A stretch of 12,123 nt of DNA, from the NCBI GenBank assembly GCA_014359855.1, contig JACIYQ010000326.1:1-12123 (forward strand), read 5' to 3'. This DNA is from Parvibaculum sp. GTDB taxonomy: Bacteria > Pseudomonadota > Alphaproteobacteria > Parvibaculales > Parvibaculaceae. A model generated the notes under the pieces. It saw only the letters and a list, made by a program, of their open reading frames with translations. It was not told where the DNA came from and ran no database searches. Positions 1 through 6,853 of the stretch are shown piece by piece (positions within the stretch are counted from its first letter, which is position 1; each line of letters starts with the position of its first letter). A program made the translations under genes and the position numbers.

Positions 1-1952
1 TCGGCGATCTCCGTTTCGCCCTTCGGCAGGAATTCATGCAGCGGCGGATCGAGCAGGCGGATCGTGACGGGAAGCCCGTGCATGATCTCGAAGAGCTGGC
101 GGAAGTCGTCGCGCTGCATCGGCAAAATCTTGTCGAGCGCGGCACGGCGGCCCTTCTCGTCGCCAGCGAGGATCATCTGGCGCACGGCGACGATGCGGTC
201 TTCCTCGAAGAACATGTGCTCCGTGCGGCAAAGGCCAATGCCTTCGGCGCCGAACTTGCGCGCGGTCTCCGCATCGTGCGGCGTCTCCGCATTGGTGCGC
301 ACTTCCATGCGGCGATGCTTGTCCGCCCACACCATCAGCGTCGCGAAATCGCCCGACAGTTCCGGCTGCAGCGTCGGAATGCGGCCCTTGATGACCTGAC
401 CGGTCGAACCGTCCACTGTGATGATGTCGCCCTTCTTCAGGGAGACGCCCGCGACCGTCATGGTCTCCGCCTTGTAGTCGATGCGGATCGAGCCCGCGCC
501 GGAGACGCAAGGCCGGCCCATGCCGCGCGCGACGACAGCCGCATGGCTCGTCATGCCGCCGCGCGTCGTGAGAATGGCGACGGCGGAGTGCATGCCGTTG
601 ATGTCTTCGGGGCTCGTCTCGACGCGCACGAGCACGACGTCCTTGCCCGCCTGGCGCATCGCGGCGGCCTCGTCGGAACTGAAGACGATCTCTCCCGATG
701 CCGCGCCCGGCGATGCGGGAAGGCCCGTCGCGATCACCTCGCGCGGCGCATCCGGGTCGAGTGTCGGGTGCAGCAACTGGTCGAGCGACGCCGGATCGAC
801 GCGGGCAATCGCCGTCTCCTCGGAGATGAGGCCTTCGGCCACCATCTCCACTGCGATCTTCAGCGCCGCCTTTGCCGTGCGCTTGCCGGTGCGCGTCTGG
901 AGCATCCAGAGCTTGCCGTCCTGCACGGTGAACTCGACATCCTGCATGTCGGTATAGTGTTGCTCCAGCCGTTCGAAGACGGCGGCGAGTTCGGCGAAGG
1001 CTGCCGGCATCGCCTCTTCCATCGACGGCTTCTTGTCGTTGCCTTCGATGCGCGCCTTCTTCGTCAGGCTTTGCGGGGTGCGGATGCCCGCCACCACATC
1101 CTCGCCTTGAGCGTTCACCAGGAACTCGCCGTAATAGGCCTTCTCGCCGGTCGAGGGATTGCGCGTGAAGGCGACGCCCGTCGCGCTCGTCTCGCCCATA
1201 TTGCCGAAGACCATGGCCTGCACGTTCACGGCCGTGCCCCAGCTTTCGGGAATGTTGTGCAGCCGGCGATAGGTCTCCGCGCGGCGGTTCCCCCAGGAGC
1301 CGAAGACGGCTCCCATCGCGCCCCATATCTGCTCGTTCACGTCCTGCGGAAAGGGGCGCCCAAGCTCTTCCTCGACGCGCTCCTTGTAGCGCGCAATGAC
1401 CAGCTTCCAGTCATCGGCGGAAAGCTCCGTGTCGAGACTATATTCCTGCTCTTCCTTGAAATATTCGAGGAGCTCCTCGAAATTGTGATGGTCGACGCCG
1501 AGCACCACGTCGGAATACATCTGGATGAAGCGTCGATAGCTGTCATAGGCAAAGCGTTCGTCGCCCGCGCGGGCCGCGAGGCCTGCCGCCGTCTCGTCGT
1601 TCAGCCCGAGGTTCAGCACCGTATCCATCATGCCGGGCATGGAGGCGCGCGCGCCCGAGCGCACGGAAACGAGAAGCGGGTTCTGCGCGTCGCCGAACGT
1701 CATGCCGACCGCCTTGCCGATGCGGGCGAGCGCGTCTTCCACCTGTTCCTTCAGTCCCTCCGGATATTGCCGGTCGTTCGCGTAGAAGGCGGCGCAGACT
1801 TCGGTGGTCACCGTGAAGCCCGGCGGTACGGGCAATCCGATATTCGACATCTCGGCGAGGTTCGCGCCCTTGCCGCCCAGCAGATCGCGCAACGATGCCG
1901 CGCCCTCCGCCTTGCCGTCGCCGAAAGAATAGACCCACTTCTTTTCAGCCAT
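1..1952 (-). CDS. ppdK: Pyruvate, phosphate dikinase, C-terminus cut by window edge
   Basis: PPDK interconverts pyruvate, ATP and phosphate with PEP, AMP and diphosphate in the cytoplasm, linking glycolysis and gluconeogenesis. Only the first 650 residues are present; the family usually has about 880-900, so most of the C-terminal PEP/pyruvate TIM barrel lies outside. The N-terminus (MAEKKWVYSFGDGKAEG) and LLGGKGANLAEM are typical of the ATP-grasp nucleotide-binding part. The phosphohistidine motif GGMTSHAAVVARG places the catalytic His at residue 470 and the regulatory Thr at 468, the residue modified by the DUF299 PPDK regulatory protein in other PPDKs. LCRTEHMFF near residue 580 opens the PEP-binding barrel. 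The start is ATG at 1950-1952, with an AAAGG Shine-Dalgarno about 8 bases upstream. It lies downstream of glyS on the same strand, separated by 249 bases with repeats and a possible terminator, so it may have its own promoter. The family call is secure. Confidence 0.97.
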   Translation of the reverse strand, partial: MAEKKWVYSFGDGKAEGAASLRDLLGGKGANLAEMSNIGLPVPPGFTVTTEVCAAFYANDRQYPEGLKEQVEDALARIGKAVGMTFGDAQNPLLVSVRSGARASMPGMMDTVLNLGLNDETAAGLAARAGDERFAYDSYRRFIQMYSDVVLGVDHHNFEELLEYFKEEQEYSLDTELSADDWKLVIARYKERVEEELGRPFPQDVNEQIWGAMGAVFGSWGNRRAETYRRLHNIPESWGTAVNVQAMVFGNMGETSATGVAFTRNPSTGEKAYYGEFLVNAQGEDVVAGIRTPQSLTKKARIEGNDKKPSMEEAMPAAFAELAAVFERLEQHYTDMQDVEFTVQDGKLWMLQTRTGKRTAKAALKIAVEMVAEGLISEETAIARVDPASLDQLLHPTLDPDAPREVIATGLPASPGAASGEIVFSSDEAAAMRQAGKDVVLVRVETSPEDINGMHSAVAILTTRGGMTSHAAVVARGMGRPCVSGAGSIRIDYKAETMTVAGVSLKKGDIITVDGSTGQVIKGRIPTLQPELSGDFATLMVWADKHRRMEVRTNAETPHDAETARKFGAEGIGLCRTEHMFFEEDRIVAVRQMILAGDEKGRRAALDKILPMQRDDFRQLFEIMHGLPVTIRLLDPPLHEFLPKGETEIA

Positions 1953-1982
1953 CGCACTTGCCTTTGGTTTGGGCGTCACACG

Positions 1983-2000
1983 AAAAACCCCGCCACGGAG
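1983..2000 (-). terminator. Possible intrinsic terminator after glyS
   Basis: On the minus strand CTCCG-TGG-CGGGG forms a 5-bp stem (one G-U pair) with a 3-base loop, followed directly by five T. It lies about 200 bases after the glyS stop and 30 bases before the ppdK start, so it could end glyS transcription or attenuate read-through into ppdK. The stem is short; this is inferred from sequence form only. Confidence 0.4.
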
Positions 2001-2020
2001 GCAAGGCCATTCACATCCAA

Positions 2021-2084
2021 CACCTCCCCCTCGCGGGGAGGTCGAGAAATACGCGCGGCGCGCGGATTTCTCGGGTGGGGGGCT
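2021..2084 (+). repeat. Palindromic intergenic repeat, copy A1
   Basis: This 64-base element lies between glyS and ppdK. It has two hairpins: ACCTCCCC/GGGGAGGT (8-bp perfect stem, 2022-2042), then GAGAAAT/ATTTCTC (2044-2050 and 2065-2071), extended inward past one mismatch by CGCGC/GCGCG. It ends in GGGTGGGGGG. It is almost identical to 4453-4514, differing by a few substitutions and a two-base length change in the loop. A non-coding dispersed REP- or MITE-like element fits; no transposase is visible nearby. Confidence 0.85.
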
Positions 2085-2124
2085 GGAGCGTTCGGGACCG
2101 GCTGCGCCGGACTTTACCCATTTG

Positions 2125-2160
2125 CCCCCACCCCAACCCCTCCCCGCAAGGGGGAGGGGC
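2125..2160 (-). repeat. Palindromic intergenic repeat, copy A2 (inverted, partial)
   Basis: The segment CCCCCACCCC followed by a perfect 9-bp hairpin, CCCCTCCCC-GCAAG-GGGGAGGGG (2137-2159), resembles the reverse complement of the outer parts of copy A1 but lacks its GAGAAAT hairpin. It faces A1 across about 40 bases, giving a composite inverted pair. On the glyS transcript it would fold about 40 bases after the glyS stop, so it may also act as a 3'-end stabilising hairpin. Confidence 0.7.
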
Positions 2161-2201
2161 TCTGGAGCGAATTACGCGGCACCGCGTGCCAGACCGGGGA
2201 C

Positions 2202-4364
2202 TTACCCCTCGACCTTCGAAAAATCGGCGACCTCGTGCAAGGCCGCGCGGATCTGTGCCAGAAGCTTCAGGCGGTTCGCGCGGGTGGCCGCGTCGTCCGC
2301 ATTCACCGTCACCTTGTCGAAGAAGGCATCGACGGGCGCGCGCAGCGAAGCGAGCGCCGACATGGCGGCGGCGAAGTCTTCCCTTGCGACGGCGGCCTTC
2401 GCGGCCTTCGTCGCAATGGCGATGGCGGCAGCGAGCGCCTTCTCTTCGTCCTGCGCAAAGAGTGAAGCGTCCGGCGCGGCGTCGAACGCCCCCTCGCCGT
2501 CCTTCTTCTCTTCGATCCGCAGAATATTCGTCGCGCGCTTGTAGCCGGCAAGCAGGTTCGCGCCGTCTTCCGTCGACAGAAAGCCGGAGAGCGCCTCGAC
2601 GCGCTTCACGATGAGGACAAGATCGTCCTGACCTTCCAGCGCGAAGACGGCATCGACCAGATCGTGACGTGCGCCACGATCACGGAGATAAACTTTCAGG
2701 CGGTCGGCGAAGAAGGAGAGGAGGTCATATGAAAGCAGTTTGCTAGCGCTAACCAAATCCGGATTATATACAAATTCAGTTCCGCGGAATTCAGTCGTCG
2801 CTGCCAGTTTTGATTGAGCCAGCCAACTTTCAAAGCTTAATCCAGAGGCACTCCACTTTTCCGACTCGGCACTAAAAACGTTGCCCAGACACAAACGAAG
2901 ATTTCCTTCCAATACGATGCGAGTAATGCCAAGCACGGCACGACGCAAAGCAAAGGGATCTTTTGAACCCGTCGGCTTTTCTTCTATCGCCCAGAAACCA
3001 ACGAGCGTGTCGATCTTGTCGGCCAGCGCGACGACCTTGCCGAGCGCGGACGCGGGCACAGCATCGGAGGGTCCGGCGGGTGAATAGTGTTCGGCGATCG
3101 CGTTGCCTATGTCATCGCCGAGCCCATCCGCCTTGGCGTAATAGCCACCCATCAAGCCCTGAAGCTCGGGGAACTCGCCGACCATGCCGGAGGTGAGGTC
3201 CGCCTTGGCGAGGCGTCCGGCGATTTCCGCCTTGTCGGCGTCGGCGCCCGGAACGAAAGCTGCGAGTTCGCGCGCGAGCTTTGCGATGCGTTCGGCCTTC
3301 TCGCGCATATTGCCAAGCCGCTCGTAAAACTTGACTTCTTCCAGTTTCGGCAGGCGGCTTTCCAGCGTCACCTTCTTGTCCTGCTCCCAGAGGAAGCGGG
3401 CATCGGCGAAGCGGGCGCGGAGAACGCGCTCATTGCCACTCACAATCGCCTTGCCGCCATCCTGCGCCATCAGATTGGCGATGACGATGAAGTGCGACGC
3501 GAGCTTCCCCGCCTTGTCGTGCAGCGCAAAATATTTTTGGTTCGCACGCATGGTGCTGGTCAGCACTTCCTGCGGCACGGACATGAATTCCTCGTCGATG
3601 CGGCCGATCAGCGGCACCGGCCATTCGACAAGCCCCGCCACCTCTTGCAGCAGCGCCTCATCCTCGACAAGCGTCAGCCCTTCCGCCGACGCCAGCGCCT
3701 TCGCGCCTTCATGGATGAAGTTCGCGCGCTTGGCGGGATCGAGAACGACCCTGGCCTCGAAGAGTTTCATGTCGTAATCGGTGAAATCCTTCACCGCGAA
3801 GGCGCTGCCGCCCATGAAGCGGTGGCCGCGCGTCGTGTCGCCGGACTTGATGCCATCGACTTCGAAGGCGACCACCTTGCCGCCGAGGAGGCAGAGGATC
3901 GAATGGAGCGGACGCACCCAGCGGAGTGTCCCCCTGCCCCAGCGCATCGATTTCGGCCAGGGGAAGGCGCGGATCACGGCGGGCACGATCTCGGCGATCA
4001 GCTCCGCCGTCGCGCGGCCCTTCTTCTCCGTCACCGCGACATAGAAGGCGCCCTTCTTGTCTTCCTGCACCGTCGCTTCATCGATGCTCGAAAGCCCCGC
4101 CGCGCGGAGAAAGCCGTCGATCGCCTGTTGCGGCGCGCCGACTTTCGGCCCCTTGCGCTCTTCCTTCACATCCGGCGTCTTGTCCGGCAATCCGTCGATG
4201 ACGAGCGTGAGACGCCGCGGCGTCGTGTAGGCGCGCGCGTTCTTTCCCTCGACGCCCGCCTGTTTCAGCGCATCGGTGACGAGACGCACAAGGTCCTCAC
4301 CGCCACGCTTCTGCATCCGCGCCGGGATTTCCTCGGAGAAGAGTTCGAGAAGGAGTTCGCTCAT
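2202..4364 (-). CDS. glyS: Glycyl-tRNA synthetase beta subunit
   Basis: GlyS is the tRNA-binding beta subunit of the bacterial alpha2beta2 glycyl-tRNA synthetase and works with GlyQ, encoded just upstream. The 720-residue protein opens with the family hallmark MSELLLELFSEEIPARM and has TTPRRLTL, WGRGTLRWVRPLHS and TTRGHRFMG in the N-terminal half. An HD-like region (ALGKVVALADKIDTLVGFWA) and KDPFALRR (residues 468-475) follow, then the C-terminal tRNA-binding part (LLSFFADRLKVYLRD). ATG at 4362-4364 is chosen because homology begins there; the frame stays open to 4439, but that extension is translated repeat DNA. A G-rich stretch (GGGTGGGGGG) ends 6 bases before the ATG and is the only Shine-Dalgarno candidate. 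glyQ ends 175 bases upstream. Codons from about 2730 to 3000 are unusually A/T-rich. The stop is TAA at 2202-2204. Confidence 0.96.
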   Translation of the reverse strand: MSELLLELFSEEIPARMQKRGGEDLVRLVTDALKQAGVEGKNARAYTTPRRLTLVIDGLPDKTPDVKEERKGPKVGAPQQAIDGFLRAAGLSSIDEATVQEDKKGAFYVAVTEKKGRATAELIAEIVPAVIRAFPWPKSMRWGRGTLRWVRPLHSILCLLGGKVVAFEVDGIKSGDTTRGHRFMGGSAFAVKDFTDYDMKLFEARVVLDPAKRANFIHEGAKALASAEGLTLVEDEALLQEVAGLVEWPVPLIGRIDEEFMSVPQEVLTSTMRANQKYFALHDKAGKLASHFIVIANLMAQDGGKAIVSGNERVLRARFADARFLWEQDKKVTLESRLPKLEEVKFYERLGNMREKAERIAKLARELAAFVPGADADKAEIAGRLAKADLTSGMVGEFPELQGLMGGYYAKADGLGDDIGNAIAEHYSPAGPSDAVPASALGKVVALADKIDTLVGFWAIEEKPTGSKDPFALRRAVLGITRIVLEGNLRLCLGNVFSAESEKWSASGLSFESWLAQSKLAATTEFRGTEFVYNPDLVSASKLLSYDLLSFFADRLKVYLRDRGARHDLVDAVFALEGQDDLVLIVKRVEALSGFLSTEDGANLLAGYKRATNILRIEEKKDGEGAFDAAPDASLFAQDEEKALAAAIAIATKAAKAAVAREDFAAAMSALASLRAPVDAFFDKVTVNADDAATRANRLKLLAQIRAALHEVADFSKVEG

Positions 4365-4370
4365 GCCGCG

Positions 4371-4419
4371 CCCCCCACCCGGCGAACTTCGTTCGCCGGC
4401 CTCCCCGCGAGGGGGAGGT
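4371..4419 (-). repeat. Palindromic intergenic repeat, copy B1 abutting the glyS start
   Basis: CCCCCCACC is followed by a perfect 9-bp stem CCGGCGAAC/GTTCGCCGG with a 3-base loop (4379-4399), then CCTCCCC/GGGGAGG (4400-4418). The outer parts match the reverse complement of copies A1 and B2, but the middle hairpin is different (GGCGAAC instead of GAGAAAT), so it is a variant of the same family. It ends 6 bases before the glyS start codon, and its G-rich edge serves as the apparent ribosome binding site. Confidence 0.75.
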
Positions 4420-4452
4420 AAAGAGAAGACGAGGCGCAACCACCGATCGCTT

Positions 4453-4514
4453 CACCTCCCCCTTGCGGGGAGGTCGAGAAATTCGCGGCACGCGGATTTC
4501 TCGGGTGGGGGGCT
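4453..4514 (+). repeat. Palindromic intergenic repeat, copy B2
   Basis: This is a 62-base near-copy of 2021-2084: ACCTCCCC/GGGGAGGT stem, then GAGAAAT (4476-4482) and ATTTCTC (4496-4502) around a GC-rich centre, ending GGGTGGGGGG. It sits between glyQ and glyS, 26 bases after the glyQ stop. It pairs with B1 in the arrangement opposite to A1/A2. A transcript running from glyQ into glyS would carry both B hairpins in its spacer. Confidence 0.85.
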
Positions 4515-4539
4515 CTGGCGAAGAACATTGAATGCCGCA

Positions 4540-5433
4540 TCACGCTCCGCCCCCCGCCGGCGTCTTCAGCCATTCCTCGGCGCAGCGTTTCGCCAGCGTG
4601 CGCACGCGGCCGATATAGGCCTGCCGCTCGGTCACGGAAATCACGCCGCGCGCATCGAGCAGGTTGAAATTGTGGCTCGCCTTGATGACCTGGTCGTAGG
4701 CCGGCAGCGGCAGCGGCTTGTCGCGGTCGAGCAGCGCGGCGCATTCCTTCTCCGCGTCCTCGAAATGGCGGAACAGCATTTCCGTGTTCGCCGCCTCGAA
4801 GTTGTGCGCGGAATATTCGACTTCCGCCTGATGGAAGACATCGCCATAGGTCACGCGGCCGGCGCCCTCGGCCCCGTTGAAGTCGAGTTCGTAACCGTTG
4901 TCGACGCCCTGGATATACATGGCGAGGCGTTCGAGCCCGTAGGTGAGTTCGCCGGAGACGGGCGAGCAGTCGAAACCGCCGACCTGCTGGAAGTAGGTGA
5001 ACTGCGAGACTTCCATGCCGTCGCACCAGACTTCCCAGCCAAGGCCCCAGGCGCCCAGCGTCGGGCTCTCCCAGTCGTCCTCGACGAAGCGGATGTCGTG
5101 GTTCGCGGCGTCGATGCCGAGTTCCTTCAGGCTTTCGAGATAAAGCTCCTGAAGATTGTCCGGGTTCGGCTTCAGGATCACCTGAAACTGGTAATAGTGC
5201 TGGAAGCGGTTCGGGTTCTCGCCATAGCGCCCGTCGGTCGGGCGGCGGGACGGCTGCACATAGGCCGCCTTCCAGGGCTTCGGCCCCAGCGCGCGCAGTG
5301 TCGTCGCCGGATGGAACGTGCCCGCCCCCATCGCCATGTCGTAGGGCTGCAGGATGACGCAGCCCTGCCGCGCCCAATAAGCCTGCAATTTCAGGATCAG
5401 GGACTGGAACGAATTGTCGGGCTTCGCCGTCAT
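4540..5433 (-). CDS. glyQ: Glycyl-tRNA synthetase alpha subunit
   Basis: GlyQ is the catalytic class II aminoacyl-tRNA synthetase subunit that activates glycine with ATP and, with GlyS, charges tRNA-Gly. The 297-residue protein is close to the family length (about 300). It is highly conserved: FQSLILKLQAYWARQGC, then QPYDMAMGAGTFHPATTLR, then VQPSRRPTDGRYGENPNR (motif 2 region with the ATP-binding arginines), RFQHYYQFQVILKPNP, LTYGLERLAMYIQGV and, near the end, FNLLDARGVISVTERQAYI. The ATG is at 5431-5433 and the stop is TGA at 4540-4542. A good promoter candidate lies about 80 bases upstream (5512-5540), so glyQ probably begins its own transcription unit that continues into glyS across a 175-base repeat-filled spacer. 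Identification is certain. Confidence 0.98.
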   Translation of the reverse strand: MTAKPDNSFQSLILKLQAYWARQGCVILQPYDMAMGAGTFHPATTLRALGPKPWKAAYVQPSRRPTDGRYGENPNRFQHYYQFQVILKPNPDNLQELYLESLKELGIDAANHDIRFVEDDWESPTLGAWGLGWEVWCDGMEVSQFTYFQQVGGFDCSPVSGELTYGLERLAMYIQGVDNGYELDFNGAEGAGRVTYGDVFHQAEVEYSAHNFEAANTEMLFRHFEDAEKECAALLDRDKPLPLPAYDQVIKASHNFNLLDARGVISVTERQAYIGRVRTLAKRCAEEWLKTPAGGGA

Positions 5434-5511
5434 GTTGGCCTGTCGCGTGTCGTGCCTCTCGAAGGCCCGCGCTCAGGCCGGGCGGCCGGAACGCCGCTTG
5501 AAGGCGCGCGC

Positions 5512-5540
5512 AAGGTAGCCGCCGGACCCACAAGGGTCAA
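5512..5540 (-). promoter_or_regulatory. Putative sigma-70 type promoter of glyQ
   Basis: On the minus strand TTGACC (5535-5540) and TACCTT (5512-5517) are separated by exactly 17 bases, close to the housekeeping consensus used in alphaproteobacteria (CTTGAC with a degenerate -10). Transcription would start near 5505, giving a leader of about 70 bases before the glyQ ATG. The rest of the 181-base gap holds a second copy of the same octamer, GGTCAAGC on the plus strand (5535-5542 and 5566-5573), and a small inverted repeat TTGAC/GTCAA (5557-5571). I see no gene in it. Confidence 0.5.
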
Positions 5541-5614
5541 GCAAGCGCACAGCCATTTGACACCCGGTCAAGCGGCCGGAAATACAGGAATATTTGCAGT
5601 TCGTCCGGTGCCGT

Positions 5615-5815
5615 TCAGATGTCGCGGCGGCTGTGCTCGGGCACGTAGACGCCGTCGCCGCCATCGCGCAGCGTGCCGAGGTCGCGCGGCTCCACGCGGC
5701 TGCGGCTGTGGGCGCGGGCAAAGGCCTCGCGCTGGCGCGCCGCCTGGCGCTGGATCGCGTTGTACGCCGCATAGCAGACCGCGATGAAAACGGCTGCAAA
5801 GACGATCTTCGTCAT
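5615..5815 (-). CDS. Small single-span membrane protein, function unknown
   Basis: A 66-residue protein with no family I can name. Residues about 4-21 (IVFAAVFIAVCYAAYNAI) form one hydrophobic helix right after a short MTK start. The rest is charged and Arg-rich (RQAARQREAFARAH) and ends in PEHSRRDI, so it is probably anchored in the inner membrane by its N-terminus; topology is not certain. The ATG at 5813-5815 has a good Shine-Dalgarno (GAGAGGG, about 6 bases away), which supports a real gene. It starts 57 bases after the S49 peptidase stop on the same strand, so they may be co-transcribed. A small ORF at this place between the peptidase and glyQ is, from memory, common in related bacteria. 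A role with the peptidase would be speculation. Confidence 0.72.
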   Translation of the reverse strand: MTKIVFAAVFIAVCYAAYNAIQRQAARQREAFARAHSRSRVEPRDLGTLRDGGDGVYVPEHSRRDI

Positions 5816-5872
5816 GTCATCGCCCTCTCGAACTGCCGGACCAGAACCATGCGCACCGGCCCGAAGCCCCTA

Positions 5873-6775
5873 TTAAAGGCCAAAACGGCTCCAAAGGGAA
5901 CGCCTCTGCGCCGCGGCGATCAGTCCATCGCCGATTTCGGCCGCGAATCCGGTCCCAAACCCCTGAAATGCACCGCCGAGCCGGTTGGACGCGACGCCGC
6001 CGCCCGGCCGCCACCAGGGCGTTCGCGGGCTCACGAGCTTCAGCTTCACTTCCTTGCCGAAGAGATCGCGCATCTTGCCCCGGATATCGGCAATGCCGTC
6101 GATCAGGCCGCGTGCCACCGCGCCCTCGCCCGCCCAGAACTCGCCGGAGAAGATCGCCGGATCGTCCGCCTTCAGGCGTTCGCCGCGCGCGTCCCGCACG
6201 AGCTTCTTGAAGTTCTCATGGACGGCCTGCTGGAGCGCCACAAGGCGCTTCACGTCGTCTTCCTTCTCGGGCTGGAAGGGATCGAGCATGGCCTTGCTTT
6301 CGCCGGCCGTATGGACGCGGCGCTCGACGCCGAGCTTCTCGATCAGGCCGGTAAAGCCGAAGCCCGCCGAGACGACGCCGATGGAGCCGACCACCGAACT
6401 CTCGTCGGCGTAGATCTCGTCCGCCGCGCAGGCGATCATGTAGCCGCCCGACGCCGCCACGTCTTCGGCGAAGGCATAGACCGGCAGTTCCTTTTCCTCC
6501 GCCAGCGAACGAATGCGCTTGTAGATGAGCGAGGACTGCACCGGCGAGCCGCCCGGCGAATTGACGATGAGCGCCACCGCCTTCACGCCCCTGAGCGAGA
6601 AGGCCGCTTCGAGCGGTCCGGCGACGGAAGCGAGGTTCAGCCCGCCGCGCAGAGGTTGCGAGGGGCCGATGACGCCCGCGAGCCGCACCACGGCGACGAC
6701 GGGCTTCGGCTCCCAGCCGGGGAGAATGCGGTTGCGGACGATCGGGGGGAGGAAAGGCGCGATGCGGTTTTTCAT
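5873..6775 (-). CDS. S49 family signal peptide peptidase (SppA/SohB-like)
   Basis: S49 peptidases are serine-lysine proteases at the cytoplasmic membrane that degrade cleaved signal peptides and other membrane fragments. This 300-residue protein is the short, single-domain type. It shows LIVNSPGGSPVQS (residues 69-81), AEDVAASGGYMIACAAD with the nucleophile Ser at about 109, SSVVGSIGVVS after it, and GESKAMLDPF with the general-base Lys at about 161. EFWAGEGAVARGLIDGI closes the fold. No long N-terminal hydrophobic helix is obvious, so it may be peripheral or membrane-associated rather than spanning. The ATG at 6773-6775 is chosen; it lacks a clear Shine-Dalgarno, and an in-frame TTG at 6811 would add 12 residues unlike the family. 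It follows ilvD by 78 bases and precedes the small membrane protein gene. Confidence 0.93.
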   Translation of the reverse strand: MKNRIAPFLPPIVRNRILPGWEPKPVVAVVRLAGVIGPSQPLRGGLNLASVAGPLEAAFSLRGVKAVALIVNSPGGSPVQSSLIYKRIRSLAEEKELPVYAFAEDVAASGGYMIACAADEIYADESSVVGSIGVVSAGFGFTGLIEKLGVERRVHTAGESKAMLDPFQPEKEDDVKRLVALQQAVHENFKKLVRDARGERLKADDPAIFSGEFWAGEGAVARGLIDGIADIRGKMRDLFGKEVKLKLVSPRTPWWRPGGGVASNRLGGAFQGFGTGFAAEIGDGLIAAAQRRSLWSRFGL

Positions 6776-6811
6776 ATGATCACAAATAGGGATGCGGCGC
6801 GGTTGCGGCAA

Positions 6812-6828
6812 GCGGGATCGAATCCCGC
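6812..6828 (-). other. Short perfect hairpin between ilvD and the S49 peptidase gene
   Basis: GCGGGAT-CGA-ATCCCGC is a perfect 7-bp stem with a 3-base loop, 25 bases after the ilvD stop. No T-run follows on the minus strand, so it is not a classic intrinsic terminator. It could be a 3'-end or processing hairpin. Confidence 0.35.
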
Positions 6829-6853
6829 CGCCACCGCGCCGCTTCCGCTTGTC

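Noticed and set aside
36..2465. An 809-codon open frame on the plus strand opposite ppdK and the end of glyS
   Set aside because: It is antisense to a clear PPDK, is His/Arg/Ala-rich, and runs through intergenic repeats; it is a by-product of third-position GC bias.
4365..4439. N-terminal extension of glyS back to 4439
   Set aside because: It translates repeat DNA into Pro/Gly/Arg-rich sequence, whereas GlyS homology starts at MSELLLELF (4364).
2021..4514. A CRISPR array or composite transposon bounded by the repeats around glyS
   Set aside because: There are only a few copies, irregular spacing, no cas or transposase genes, and glyS between them is a core gene.
5557..5585. TTGACA on the plus strand as a promoter
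   Set aside because: No usable -10 at 16-18 bases and no plus-strand gene downstream; it is part of the small inverted repeat.
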